Positions 9,110 to 17,722 of a DNA stretch of 64,000 bases are shown here, in pieces. Position 1 is the stretch's first letter, and each line of letters begins with the position of its first letter. The stretch comes from Leptolyngbya sp. NIES-3755 (GTDB lineage: Bacteria > Cyanobacteriota > Cyanobacteriia > Leptolyngbyales > Leptolyngbyaceae). The notes under the pieces are model-generated. The model made no database searches, was not told where the DNA came from, and was given only the letters and a program-made list of their open reading frames with translations. Made by a program: the position numbers and the translations under genes. The stretch covers positions 6,023,030-6,087,029 of the forward strand of contig AP017308.1 of assembly GCA_001548435.1 (NCBI GenBank). The letters are read 5' to 3'.

Positions 9110-9972
9110 CACAACCTCAGAATACAGATGCAATTTTAGGTGGTCAGGCTTCACTATCCACAAATAGCGCAATTTTGGGTGGAATTGATGGGCTAAAGGC
9201 AAGATTTAAACGGGTCAATCTTGAACATAAGCAATCCATTCTTTCAGAAGCAATTCGATATGGTGAGAAAGGCTTGGATTTTTTGTGGCAAAGTTTAGAA
9301 GATGAGGATTTGAGAATACGATCGCACTCCTATTTTCTTCTCAAATCCGCGAAAATAGATGCACCTGAATTAGAGATGGGGATTCCATTACGAATCGGTG
9401 ATCTTCTTTATGGAGTCTACCAATCTGCTGTAGTTTACCGTGGTAACTATAGATATTCTATCAACTGTTTGATCGATGAAAATGGCATGTATCGTGAAGA
9501 ATATCCTTGCTATTACTTTGGTAAGACTGCGAATGGAAAAGCATCTGAGTATATTTCTGATGCTCCTGAAGACAATCGATTGTACTCAGATGATGCGTGT
9601 AATTATCCAAGTTTTGTTGGTTACTTTGTCGATCGAGATGTCGCAGAAGAAGCAGCAAAAGTAGCATTTATTGATAAGTTTAAGCAATTAGAGTGCGACA
9701 TTGACGACATTGTTTGGAATACAGTACGCAATACAAACATTCTATCCTGGTGGGAAGCACTTGCCCCACTTGATGCAATGCTTCTTGGTCGCTTTGAGGG
9801 TCGAGCCTGGGAAGATATATCATATACATTAAAAGCATTGCGAGAGAAACAAAGATTTGATTTATTGCCAGGACTCTGGAATGAAATGGGTATTAGTCCA
9901 CTAGCATTTGTGCATGAGTATGTGATCGATCGCAATTGTTATCTACGGCTTTCAAATCATGTTAGGACTTAG
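9106..9972 (+). CDS. HEAT/ARM-like protein with N-terminal LGG motif (paralog 3)
   Basis: A 288-residue paralog close to paralog 1. It shares AILGGIDGLKARF, IRSHSYFLLKS, ELEMGIPLRIGD, SDAPEDN and the tail FVHEYVIDRNCYLRLSN. The third gene starts on an ATGA overlap with paralog 2 and ends 14 bases inside the MNIO-like gene. The DNA of its last 60 bases is nearly the same as that of paralog 1, including a 27-base perfect identity (8157-8183 versus 9906-9932), which suggests recent duplication or gene conversion. No enzymatic motif is visible. Its contact with the following enzyme gene makes a substrate or adaptor role for that enzyme possible but unproven. Confidence 0.8.
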   Translation: MTQPQNTDAILGGQASLSTNSAILGGIDGLKARFKRVNLEHKQSILSEAIRYGEKGLDFLWQSLEDEDLRIRSHSYFLLKSAKIDAPELEMGIPLRIGDLLYGVYQSAVVYRGNYRYSINCLIDENGMYREEYPCYYFGKTANGKASEYISDAPEDNRLYSDDACNYPSFVGYFVDRDVAEEAAKVAFIDKFKQLECDIDDIVWNTVRNTNILSWWEALAPLDAMLLGRFEGRAWEDISYTLKALREKQRFDLLPGLWNEMGISPLAFVHEYVIDRNCYLRLSNHVRT

Positions 9973-10651
9973 CATTACCGCGATCGGGCTTCGTCCCCTT
10001 CCCGATTGCCTCACAATTTTCGATGAACTCCGTCAACCGCTCCAGCTTGACTTTCTCGAATTGGCGATCGGCTCTCCTTGTGATGTCGATGTACCGTATC
10101 CGAATGTGCCGCTGATTCTGCATGATTCGTGTCTTTATCGCAACGGATTTCGCTGTCGGTTGATGTTAAATGAGCCTCGAAGCTGGAAACCTTACGCGGA
10201 GTTTGCTCGATCGCATAATGTCGCAGCTTTATCGCTTCATGCACCGTTACGGAAAGAGTTCGATCGAACTCAACTCGAAGATGCGCTGAAAGCATTAGAA
10301 GAGATAGTTCAAGTTCCGGTGTATATGGAAGTGATGCCTTCACCGGAGTATTGGTGTTCTAGTGTAGACACATTGGTGAATCATTCCTTACTGCTGGATG
10401 TGTCTCATGTTCTGATTTGGCATCAGGGCGGTCAGGTGCGGACTGAGGAAACTTGTTTAGGAATGCTCGATCGAGTAAGAGCGATCCATCTCAGCCACAA
10501 TAATGGTCGATCGGATGCTCATGATTTAATTCCGACAGAGATATGGTTTGCGTCCTATTTGAATGATTGGAAAAATCAATATCTTGTGACTTATGAGAGT
10601 TTGCCGGAAACACAAGCGGCTTATGAGCGATTGGATAAAAGGCGACGTTAA
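9959..10651 (+). CDS. DUF692/MNIO-like TIM-barrel protein
   Basis: A 230-residue protein that I place near the DUF692 family, now called multinuclear non-heme iron oxidases (MNIO). Matching landmarks in order: AIGLRP at the start, DFLEL, LILHDS, LSLHAP, VYMEVMPSP, SLLLDVSHV and AIHLSHNNGRSDAHD followed by IPTEIW, ending with TYES. Candidate metal ligands are H55, H94, E124, D147, H177, D186, H188 and E213. It is shorter than usual DUF692 proteins (about 280), and the usual LLLDVNN is LLLDVSH. MNIO enzymes oxidise Cys or other residues in RiPP precursors; substrates of this one are unknown. It overlaps paralog 3 by 14 bases, so it belongs to that operon. A sugar-isomerase-type TIM barrel is the main alternative. 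Confidence 0.65.
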   Translation: MLGLSITAIGLRPLPDCLTIFDELRQPLQLDFLELAIGSPCDVDVPYPNVPLILHDSCLYRNGFRCRLMLNEPRSWKPYAEFARSHNVAALSLHAPLRKEFDRTQLEDALKALEEIVQVPVYMEVMPSPEYWCSSVDTLVNHSLLLDVSHVLIWHQGGQVRTEETCLGMLDRVRAIHLSHNNGRSDAHDLIPTEIWFASYLNDWKNQYLVTYESLPETQAAYERLDKRRR

Positions 10652-10686
10652 AAAGGTCGATCGAAGAAATTCCCCGATCGACCTTT
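10652..10686. terminator. Intrinsic terminator between convergent operons
   Basis: A 12-base perfect stem, AAAGGTCGATCG (10652-10663) with CGATCGACCTTT (10675-10686), encloses an 11-base loop. The A- and T-rich ends make it usable from both sides. It lies just after the MNIO-like gene and 40 bases from the end of convergent gnd. Confidence 0.85.
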
Positions 10687-10727
10687 ATTCGCAAACGTTC
10701 CCAAGCTAGTTGATTTAGTGTAACCGA

Positions 10728-12245
10728 CTAACGATTCGTCTGCACCTCTTTGATCTCAACATCGTCTGCACTCGGACGCGGTTGGTCTGAAGTGAGCTTC
10801 TGTGGAGTCGAAAAACTCGATGATGATTCTTCCGCCAAAGTCGTCCATTCCGTGTGGAATACGCCTTCTTTGTCGGTACGGAGATAGGTGTGAGCACCAA
10901 AATAATCGCGTTGTGCTTGTGTTAAATTTTGTGGCAAGCGATCGCGGCGGTAGCTGTCGAAATAGTCGAGCGAGGCACTAAAGGCAGGAACGGCAATTCC
11001 ATGACGAGCGGCAGCCATGATCACCTCACGCCATGCGGATTGTCGATCGAGAATCGTTTGCTTGAATTCAGGAGCCAAGAGCAAGTTCGGCAAAGTCGGA
11101 TTTTCGATGAACGCATGTTGAATTTTGCCGAGGAAGCCTGCCCGAATGATACAGCCACCTTTCCAGATTCGGGCGCATTCAGCCAGATTCAGATCGTAAC
11201 CATAGTTTTGGGATGCCACGTTCAGCAGTGCCATTCCTTGCGCGTAGGAGCAAATTTTCGAGCAGTACAGCGCATCGCGAACGGCATCGATGAACCGCTT
11301 CTTATCCCCGTCGAAGGTGGGACTGGCGTAAGTTAACTGTTGGGAAGCTTCCATCCGCTCAGTTTTGTAAGAAGACATGATTCGAGCGTTTACGGCAGCG
11401 ATGATCGTCGGAATCGCTACACCTTGTTCGAGCGCATCGGTGACTGTCCAGCGTCCGGTTCCTTTCTGTCCAGCAGCATCCAGGATGAAATCGACCAGCG
11501 GTTGTTGGGTGTCTGGATCGTAAACTTTGAAGATGTCTGCCGTAATTTCGATCAGGTAGGAATTCAGTTCAGCAGTGTTGTTCCAGTCCATGAACACTTC
11601 ATGTAGTTCATCATTGCTGAGTCCGCCCACATTCTTCAAGAGATCATAGGCTTCTGCAATCAACTGCATATCGCCGTATTCGATCCCGTTGTGAACCATT
11701 TTGACGTAATGACCTGCGCCACCGGGACCAATATAGGTGACACAAGCGCCATCTTCGACTTGAGCGGCGATCTTGGTCAAGATTGGCTCTAAGTATTCGT
11801 AAGCGGATTTCGTGCCACCGGGCATCAAACTCGGTCCATTCAGCGCACCTTCTTCACCCCCGCTCACACCCATTCCGATAAAGGTGAATTTTGCGGCTTC
11901 GAGGTCACGGGCGCGGCGGGCAGTATCGCTAAATAAAGAATTACCGCCATCGATCAGGATGTCCCCCTCATCGAGTAGCGGCTTCAGTTGTTCGATCATC
12001 GCGTCCACGGGAGCACCCGCTTTCACCATGATCAAGATCTTCCGGGGGCGATCGAGAGAAGCAACGAATTCTTCGATCGTATAAGTCGCTTTGACGTTTT
12101 TCCCGCCTGCTCGATTCTCCATGAAAGCATCGGTCTTCTCGCGGCTCCGATTGTAAACAGCGACCGGGAAGCCATTTCGCTCGACGTTGAGCGCTAGGTT
12201 TTCACCCATTACGGCGAGACCAATTACACCAAAACTTTGTGCCAT
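10728..12245 (-). CDS. gnd: 6-phosphogluconate dehydrogenase (decarboxylating)
   Basis: A 505-residue enzyme of the oxidative pentose phosphate pathway that converts 6-phosphogluconate and NADP+ to ribulose 5-phosphate, CO2 and NADPH. The N-terminal Rossmann motif is GVIGLAVMGENLALN with NRS after strand 2 (NADP preference). The substrate loop has GMGVSGGEEGA, the catalytic lysine region is GHYVKMVHNGIEYGDMQ, and the C-terminal helical domain has QAQRDYFGAHTY. The last 30 residues, Ser/Pro/acidic, extend beyond the usual end of about 475. Cyanobacteria use this path for dark catabolism. The gene stands alone between convergent and codirectional neighbours. Confidence 0.97.
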   Translation of the reverse strand: MAQSFGVIGLAVMGENLALNVERNGFPVAVYNRSREKTDAFMENRAGGKNVKATYTIEEFVASLDRPRKILIMVKAGAPVDAMIEQLKPLLDEGDILIDGGNSLFSDTARRARDLEAAKFTFIGMGVSGGEEGALNGPSLMPGGTKSAYEYLEPILTKIAAQVEDGACVTYIGPGGAGHYVKMVHNGIEYGDMQLIAEAYDLLKNVGGLSNDELHEVFMDWNNTAELNSYLIEITADIFKVYDPDTQQPLVDFILDAAGQKGTGRWTVTDALEQGVAIPTIIAAVNARIMSSYKTERMEASQQLTYASPTFDGDKKRFIDAVRDALYCSKICSYAQGMALLNVASQNYGYDLNLAECARIWKGGCIIRAGFLGKIQHAFIENPTLPNLLLAPEFKQTILDRQSAWREVIMAAARHGIAVPAFSASLDYFDSYRRDRLPQNLTQAQRDYFGAHTYLRTDKEGVFHTEWTTLAEESSSSFSTPQKLTSDQPRPSADDVEIKEVQTNR

Positions 12246-12346
12246 AAAATTTCTCTGCTAACTCTGTAACGGCAAGAACGCGATCGTTTTCTTCAAGGTA
12301 GCTCGATCGCTTTAAGGTAGCGTGGAAGATTCCATTAAGACTCTGG

Positions 12347-13996
12347 CTAGAGAGAGGGATTGTTTAATTCCACGCGACGGAGCAATCCCCGTAATAATGC
12401 GGCTTCCAGGACAATTGTTTTGTATCCAACTTCATCGAAGAGGATCACAATTTTGTCCGATTCATATCGCATGACAGTGCCTTCTCCCCAAGATTTGTGA
12501 ACGATGCGGCTGTTAAGTTGATACGGTTTTCGGGCAGTCGATTGCTGGTTTGCGGCTCCACAGGCACAGTTGTCACAATTTCCACACAATTCTTCACGGG
12601 GATCGCCAAAATAGTTCAATAAGTAGTTACGCCGACAATCCAGAATTTCAGCATAATTTCGCATCATTTCTAAGCGCGATCGCTCGACTTTAGTTTTTCG
12701 TTCCTGAGCGTGTAAGACTTCCTCTGCGGCTTGATCCAAATCAGGAGGATCGGATTTTGCGGTCACTTCTCCCGTTGGCAATGCTTCAACGATTCCTAAA
12801 AGTTCTAAATGGCTTAAGGTTGTTTTTATTTTCGTTCCTGATAAATCAATTAGAGATTTCAACGTTTTCGGATGAGTCGGTTCGGATTGTTGTTGAACCA
12901 GTTCAGCAAGTTCGATTACTTTCTCTTTTTCCAACTTGCCGCCACCAGAAAAGAACTTGCGTAAGTTCAAATCGTCGGGCGTGTAGAACAAGATAATATT
13001 TGCGGGATCACCATCCCGTCCAGCTCGTCCGATCTCCTGGTAGTAACTATCGATCGAGTCACTAATGTTGTAGTGCAACACAAATCGGACATTCGGCTTA
13101 TCGACTCCCATTCCAAACGCGGTAGTTGCAACAATGACTTCTGCTTCATCGGACATAAAAGCATTTTGAGCTTGTTCGCGTTCTTTGTGTTTGAGTCCAG
13201 CGTGATACGGAATTGCTTTAATTCCCGCTTCATTCAGTGCTTCAGCTAAAGATTCCGTTACTTTGCGAGTGGCAACATAAACAATTCCAGGCTTTGTTAA
13301 TTGCTGAATTCGTTTAATAAAAATCTCGCGCTTTTCAGCTTCATCATCATAGTTCTCAACTGCGAGACGAAGATTCGGTCGATCGAAGCCTCGAACTATG
13401 ATTCGCGGATGATTCATTCCCAATCGCTGAATGATCTCTTCGCGAACTGGAGGGGATGCAGTCGCAGTTAAAGCGAGCGTAGTCGGATGTCCTAAAGCTT
13501 CGATCACCGTTCCCAATCGTAGATAGTCCGGGCGGAAACTATGACCCCATTCACTGATGCAATGCGCTTCATCGATGACAAAAAGTGAGGGGGGAGCAGA
13601 TTGTAAGTGCTCGATCGTATCTGCATTGTTGAATTGCTCCGGTGCGAGGAAGAGAAATTCGATCTTTCCGTTGCGCCATTGATCAAAGATATTTGCTCGA
13701 TCGGAAGTTGAAATCGTTGAGTTCACGACCGCTGCATTTCCAACTTCAACGGCGATCGATTCCACTTGATCTTTTTGGAGCGCTAAGAGTGGAGAAACAA
13801 CGATCGTAGATCCTGGAATTCTTGCCGCTGTCAGTTGGTAGATTGCGGATTTTCCTGATCCGGTTGGCATGATTGCTAGAGTATCGCGATGTTCGAGAAT
13901 GGATGCGATCGCGGCTTCTTGTCCGGGTCGAAGATCGTCGTAGCCTAAATAATCTTGAGCAAGTTGCTGAATTGAAACAGATTTTTTTCTTGGCAT
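12347..13996 (-). CDS. recQ: RecQ-family ATP-dependent DNA helicase
   Basis: A 549-residue 3'-5' DNA helicase for recombination repair. Motif I is MPTGSGKSAIYQ, motif II is VIDEAHCISEWGHSFRPDYL, and motif VI is QEIGRAGRDGDP. The RecQ zinc-binding cysteines are CRRNYLLNYFGD and CGNCDNC. The C-terminus lacks an HRDC domain and instead has a short DUF3553-like beta segment (VHKSWGEGTVMRYESD) found in several bacterial RecQ proteins. I use the ATG at 13996 with AAGAG upstream; the frame stays open to an ATG at 14041 that would add 15 hydrophobic residues without family support. Confidence 0.94.
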   Translation of the reverse strand: MPRKKSVSIQQLAQDYLGYDDLRPGQEAAIASILEHRDTLAIMPTGSGKSAIYQLTAARIPGSTIVVSPLLALQKDQVESIAVEVGNAAVVNSTISTSDRANIFDQWRNGKIEFLFLAPEQFNNADTIEHLQSAPPSLFVIDEAHCISEWGHSFRPDYLRLGTVIEALGHPTTLALTATASPPVREEIIQRLGMNHPRIIVRGFDRPNLRLAVENYDDEAEKREIFIKRIQQLTKPGIVYVATRKVTESLAEALNEAGIKAIPYHAGLKHKEREQAQNAFMSDEAEVIVATTAFGMGVDKPNVRFVLHYNISDSIDSYYQEIGRAGRDGDPANIILFYTPDDLNLRKFFSGGGKLEKEKVIELAELVQQQSEPTHPKTLKSLIDLSGTKIKTTLSHLELLGIVEALPTGEVTAKSDPPDLDQAAEEVLHAQERKTKVERSRLEMMRNYAEILDCRRNYLLNYFGDPREELCGNCDNCACGAANQQSTARKPYQLNSRIVHKSWGEGTVMRYESDKIVILFDEVGYKTIVLEAALLRGLLRRVELNNPSL

Positions 13997-14077
13997 AACT
14001 CTTAAAAGAAAAATGCAGAGCAAGTTAGACTCGCCCCACATCTAGAGAGGTTGAACAGCTTAGAAACTTTGAAAAAC

Positions 14078-15094
14078 TTAACTCCGATCGCTAAATCCAC
14101 CCAGCAGCGCAAGTCCACCTAACACTGCCGCAGCAAGTACTCCGATCGAGAAAGCAGGAGTCTTATCAATGTGATCGAGCAAACTCGGAATTTCAAACTG
14201 CTTGTAATCACCATCCACGCGATCGTATCCCGGTTCCTCGATCGCTTCATACAGATTGTTCGGATCGTCTTCGCCTTTTTCGACTTCGGTGCGCTGTAGA
14301 GGGAAAGCGAATGCTAACAAGCCTAAATCTACTAACCCCGGTGAAATACGCTGAACCACATCTAGAATTTTGCCGACATCGCTCACCACATAGTCACGCA
14401 CCTCATGTTCAGCCGCATAGAGAATCGCATCTGTCACTAAGCTGGCATTGTAGAACGGAGGAGGAGCCATGGGTTTTACACCGAGCTTTGTTTTGCCTTT
14501 GGTGTAAAACGGAGTATTGATCACTCCCGGCAGAATGTTCGCGACATTGATCGGATAGCCTTGGTGCTTGAGTTCCAATCGCAGAGCATCGATCATGCCC
14601 ATTACACCATGCTTAGAAGCAGAGTAAGGACTTTGATAAGGCAGCGATCGACGAGCTTCAACTGAAGTAATACTGATAAACGAACCGCTTCCCTGTTGTT
14701 TCAGCAAGGGTAATGCCACCATTGCGCCGTAGACTTGCCCCATTAAGTTCACATCGATCACGCGCTTGAACTCTTCGGGAGTAATCCGATCAAAGGTTGC
14801 GAACATTCCAGTTGCAGCCGCGTGAACCCAAGTATCGAGTCTGCCAAAACGGTCGATCGCTTTATCTCCGATCATTTTGACCTGATCAAAATCTGCCACA
14901 TCCGCGATAACAGCGATCGCTTCTCCACCGCGTTGATAAATCTCTTCAACGAGCGTTGCTAATCCTTGCTGACTGCGGGCAGCGACTACTACTTTTGCAC
15001 CTCGTTCCGCAAACTTCAGAGCCGCATCTCGTCCAATTCCACTCGATGCGCCGACAATTGCGACGACTTGTTGATTAATCGGTTTTAAGTCCAT
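14078..15094 (-). CDS. SDR-family oxidoreductase with C-terminal membrane helix
   Basis: A 338-residue short-chain dehydrogenase/reductase. The cofactor loop is VGASSGIGRDAALKFAERGA, the NNAG-equivalent is HAAATG, the catalytic tetrad includes SITSVEA (Ser) and YSASKHG (Tyr-x3-Lys). After the catalytic domain (about 250 residues) come a linker and a hydrophobic C-terminal segment, IGVLAAAVLGGLALLGG, likely a membrane anchor. The substrate is unknown. It lies 21 bases after the DUF6335 gene and is probably co-transcribed with it, opening the stress-type gene group that continues on the other strand. Confidence 0.92.
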   Translation of the reverse strand: MDLKPINQQVVAIVGASSGIGRDAALKFAERGAKVVVAARSQQGLATLVEEIYQRGGEAIAVIADVADFDQVKMIGDKAIDRFGRLDTWVHAAATGMFATFDRITPEEFKRVIDVNLMGQVYGAMVALPLLKQQGSGSFISITSVEARRSLPYQSPYSASKHGVMGMIDALRLELKHQGYPINVANILPGVINTPFYTKGKTKLGVKPMAPPPFYNASLVTDAILYAAEHEVRDYVVSDVGKILDVVQRISPGLVDLGLLAFAFPLQRTEVEKGEDDPNNLYEAIEEPGYDRVDGDYKQFEIPSLLDHIDKTPAFSIGVLAAAVLGGLALLGGFSDRS

Positions 15095-15115
15095 TGTTTT
15101 GTAAAAAGAAATTAG

Positions 15116-15613
15116 TTAATCAGCTTCACTTCTACGGTCTTCGTAGTCTTCAGAGGAGGAAGGCTCAAGTTCCCATCTACGATCGTCGCGTCCTTCCAAG
15201 ATTTCATTGGTGTGCAGATAGTTGTAATCGCTCATTTCCAAGCCCACTGCACGACCCAACTCATCCACGACATCCATATCTGGAGTCATTGCAGTTCCAC
15301 CCACTGACTCATCACCGACTGCATTGGCTTGCTCGTAGTTGGCATCAATATCGCCACCTGTTAACACGGCAGAAGCTTCATGAAGTTCGCTTTCTCGATC
15401 GTGCATTGTTCGACCGCCGATCGAATATCCGGGCATCTCCGCCACACCTGTCCCATAAGACTCGGTGTACTCTTGCGGAATATCGCCGTAGTCTTGCTCT
15501 TCGAGGGTTTCGTCTTCAAGCTCTTCGACATCGCCGCCTAAATTATGCAACGATGCCTCTAGATCCGCCTCATCAGAGATATCTTGGTATCCTGGATTGT
15601 TGCTGTAAGTCAT
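15116..15613 (-). CDS. DUF6335 family acidic protein
   Basis: A 165-residue, strongly acidic protein. The core GGDIDANYEQANAVGDE, VGGTAMTPDMDVVDELG and RWELEPSSSEDYE matches the cyanobacterial DUF6335 family as I recall it. The function is unknown; family members often lie near stress genes. The ATG at 15613 has an excellent GGAGGA seven bases upstream, which decides it over the ATG at 15664. It is probably the first gene of a two-gene unit with the SDR. The 207 bases to the divergent DJ-1 gene must hold both promoters, but no clear elements were recognised. Confidence 0.82.
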   Translation of the reverse strand: MTYSNNPGYQDISDEADLEASLHNLGGDVEELEDETLEEQDYGDIPQEYTESYGTGVAEMPGYSIGGRTMHDRESELHEASAVLTGGDIDANYEQANAVGDESVGGTAMTPDMDVVDELGRAVGLEMSDYNYLHTNEILEGRDDRRWELEPSSSEDYEDRRSEAD

Positions 15614-15820
15614 CGTGTCCTCCTGCTCTAAGGCATCGCACATTTGTAAGTTAACGAATTGCAATCAAACGAGACTCTTCATATAGAAAGTTCCTTGATC
15701 CGTCTAGAGAAGGAGATTTGCTTCTGTCATCCGAGTGAGGAGCGATCGAGCTTTTCTCTTTAGTGTGTAAAAAGCCGAATGCGACCGAAGACCAGTCTAG
15801 ACACAAGGGAGACGCAGCAA

Positions 15821-16918
15821 ATGGTGATGGACTCGCAGCCCAAGAAGGTTGCTATTTTGATTGAACAGGGGGTTGAAGATGCCGAATTTCAACTGCCTTA
15901 CAATGCGCTGAAAAAAGCGGGAGCCGAAGTGGTCGTTCTCGGTTCGCGTGTGAATGAAGAATATAAAGGCAAGCAAGGCAAGCTGAATACCAAAGCGGAT
16001 GCCACCACGACCGAATCGATCGCAACAGATTTCGATGCGGTAATTATTCCAGGTGGACAAGCACCCGATAAGATGCGGACGAACATGAAAACGGTGCAAT
16101 TCGTAGAGGATGCACTTCAAAATGGTGTATTAGTCGCATCAGTCTGCCACGGTCCGCAAGTTCTGATCGAGGGCGATATGTTAGATGGTGTTCGGGCAAC
16201 CGGATTCCGCGCAATTCGCAAAGATATGCAGAACGCAGGCGCAGAGTTTGTTGACGAACCTTTAGTGATTGATGACAACTTGATCACGTCTCGTCGTCCA
16301 GGAGATTTGCCGATCTTTGTGACTGCAATTTTGCAACAGTTAAATCTCAGCATTCCAGATACCACTTTACCGCCGATCAGTGATCTCGATGCGGGCTGGT
16401 GGAAGCTTGGAGAAGAATGGGGTGGTTCTAGCAAAAGCGAGATTGTGACTGCTTTGAATACTGCAATTCAAGGTGAGCGTTATAGCTTAGAAACCTTCCA
16501 GCATTATCACGACAATGCGCCTGATGATGCGATGAAGGAACTATTCCAAGAGATTTTGCAGCACAAGAATCAGCACATTCAACAGCTAGAAGCACGATTG
16601 GCAGTATTCAATGAGAAGCCTTCGCTGCCTGCTGCTGTGAGTAACATCTATGCCAGCATTAAATCCTTCTTCCAGAACGATCAAACCGATGTCGAAATTC
16701 TGAGACGAGCATTGGGCGATCTGCAAACGGGTGTGGTTGATACTTACAATCTCCGCAACATGTTAACTGATCCTGCAACGGTTGAAATTCTGGATCAGAT
16801 GGAAGTGACTTTGGCACGAGACGAGCAGCGAATTGCAAATCTCTACAAAGATCGATTGGGCGATCGAGTTCCCCAATCTCCTAAGCCCACGAGCCGTCCT
16901 GCGGCAACGGGCGCATAG
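15821..16918 (+). CDS. DJ-1/PfpI domain fused to ferritin-like helical domain
   Basis: A 365-residue two-domain protein. Residues about 8-180 form a DJ-1/PfpI domain: VAILIEQGVEDAEF, VIIPGGQAPD and the nucleophile elbow ASVCHGPQ, with the reactive Cys followed by His. The rest is helical and ferritin-like, with GERYSLETFQHYH and EILQHKNQHIQQLE carrying the E/H spacing of di-iron carboxylate bundles, and a second helical pair ending EVTLARDEQRI. DJ-1 proteins act as glyoxalases, deglycases or proteases; ferritin-like domains bind iron or quench peroxide. The start at 15821 has GGGAGA upstream and is preferred over the ATG at 15779. It heads a row of plus-strand stress-type genes. Confidence 0.88.
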   Translation: MVMDSQPKKVAILIEQGVEDAEFQLPYNALKKAGAEVVVLGSRVNEEYKGKQGKLNTKADATTTESIATDFDAVIIPGGQAPDKMRTNMKTVQFVEDALQNGVLVASVCHGPQVLIEGDMLDGVRATGFRAIRKDMQNAGAEFVDEPLVIDDNLITSRRPGDLPIFVTAILQQLNLSIPDTTLPPISDLDAGWWKLGEEWGGSSKSEIVTALNTAIQGERYSLETFQHYHDNAPDDAMKELFQEILQHKNQHIQQLEARLAVFNEKPSLPAAVSNIYASIKSFFQNDQTDVEILRRALGDLQTGVVDTYNLRNMLTDPATVEILDQMEVTLARDEQRIANLYKDRLGDRVPQSPKPTSRPAATGA

Positions 16919-16924
16919 TTCTCT

Positions 16925-16956
16925 AGAAGTCGAAGGTTTTATCGCTTTCGACTTCT
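16925..16956 (+). terminator. Stem-loop between DJ-1/ferritin and SRPBCC genes
   Basis: AGAAGTCGAA (16925-16934) pairs with TTCGACTTCT (16947-16956) around a 12-base loop, 6 bases after the DJ-1/ferritin stop codon. The following sequence is only mildly T-rich (CTGTTT), so it may be a weak terminator or an RNA-stability element rather than a full stop. Confidence 0.5.
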
Positions 16957-16981
16957 CTGTTTCAACTTACTGTGAGTCGTT

Positions 16982-17689
16982 ATGGAAACTGAATCGAACA
17001 AAACAATTAACTCTTCTGAACAGCAACCGATGACTGACACCGAAAAGTGGGCATCGATCGTTGGTGGTAGTGCAATGGTACTTTTCGGACTGCAAAAACG
17101 TTCGCTTAGAGGCATCCTAACTGCGATCGCAGGTGGCGGTCTCGCGTATCATGGCGCAACTCAAGATAAAAGCCTGACCGATAAGGTGAGTGATGCAGTC
17201 GGATTAAATAAAGCGCTCAAAGTTGAAAAAACAGTCACGATCAATCGACCTGTTGAAGAACTGTATAACTATTGGCATAACTTTGAGAATCTGCCGACTT
17301 TCATGAAGCACGTCAAATCGGTGACAGTGAGCGAAGGTGGAAAGCGATCTCATTGGGTCGCGAATGCTCCTCTCGGTCAAGAAGTCGAATGGGATGCGGA
17401 AGTGATCAAAGATGAGCCGAATCGATTGATTGCTTGGGCATCTTTGGAGAATGCGGATGTGGATAACTCTGGATTTGTCAGATTTACTCCAGCACCGGGC
17501 GATCGAGGAACTGAAGTCAAAGTCGTCATGGAATACGAGATCGCAGGTGGAAGACTAACCGCAGCATTAGCGAAACTGTTTGGGGAAGAGCCAGAACAGC
17601 AAGTTGGGGATGAACTGCGCCGATTCAAGCAATTGATGGAAGCAGGTGAGATTGCCACTACGGAAGGTCAACCTCGCTGTCACGGATAG
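16982..17689 (+). CDS. SRPBCC-family (polyketide cyclase/dehydrase-like) membrane-associated protein
   Basis: A 235-residue protein. Residues about 22-60 form a DUF2892-like hydrophobic hairpin (GGSAMVLFGLQKRSLRGIL, AIAGGGLAYHGA). The rest is a START/SRPBCC domain beginning VEKTVTINRPVEELYNYW and HNFENLPTFMKHV, with the beta strands VEWDAEVIKDEPNRLIAW. This two-part design is common in bacterial stress-resistance gene clusters; the ligand is unknown. It lies 33 bases before the first alcohol dehydrogenase and is probably part of the same transcript. Confidence 0.87.
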   Translation: METESNKTINSSEQQPMTDTEKWASIVGGSAMVLFGLQKRSLRGILTAIAGGGLAYHGATQDKSLTDKVSDAVGLNKALKVEKTVTINRPVEELYNYWHNFENLPTFMKHVKSVTVSEGGKRSHWVANAPLGQEVEWDAEVIKDEPNRLIAWASLENADVDNSGFVRFTPAPGDRGTEVKVVMEYEIAGGRLTAALAKLFGEEPEQQVGDELRRFKQLMEAGEIATTEGQPRCHG

Positions 17690-17722
17690 TTCTTTTCTGT
17701 TCATTTATCCAAGTAACTCACA

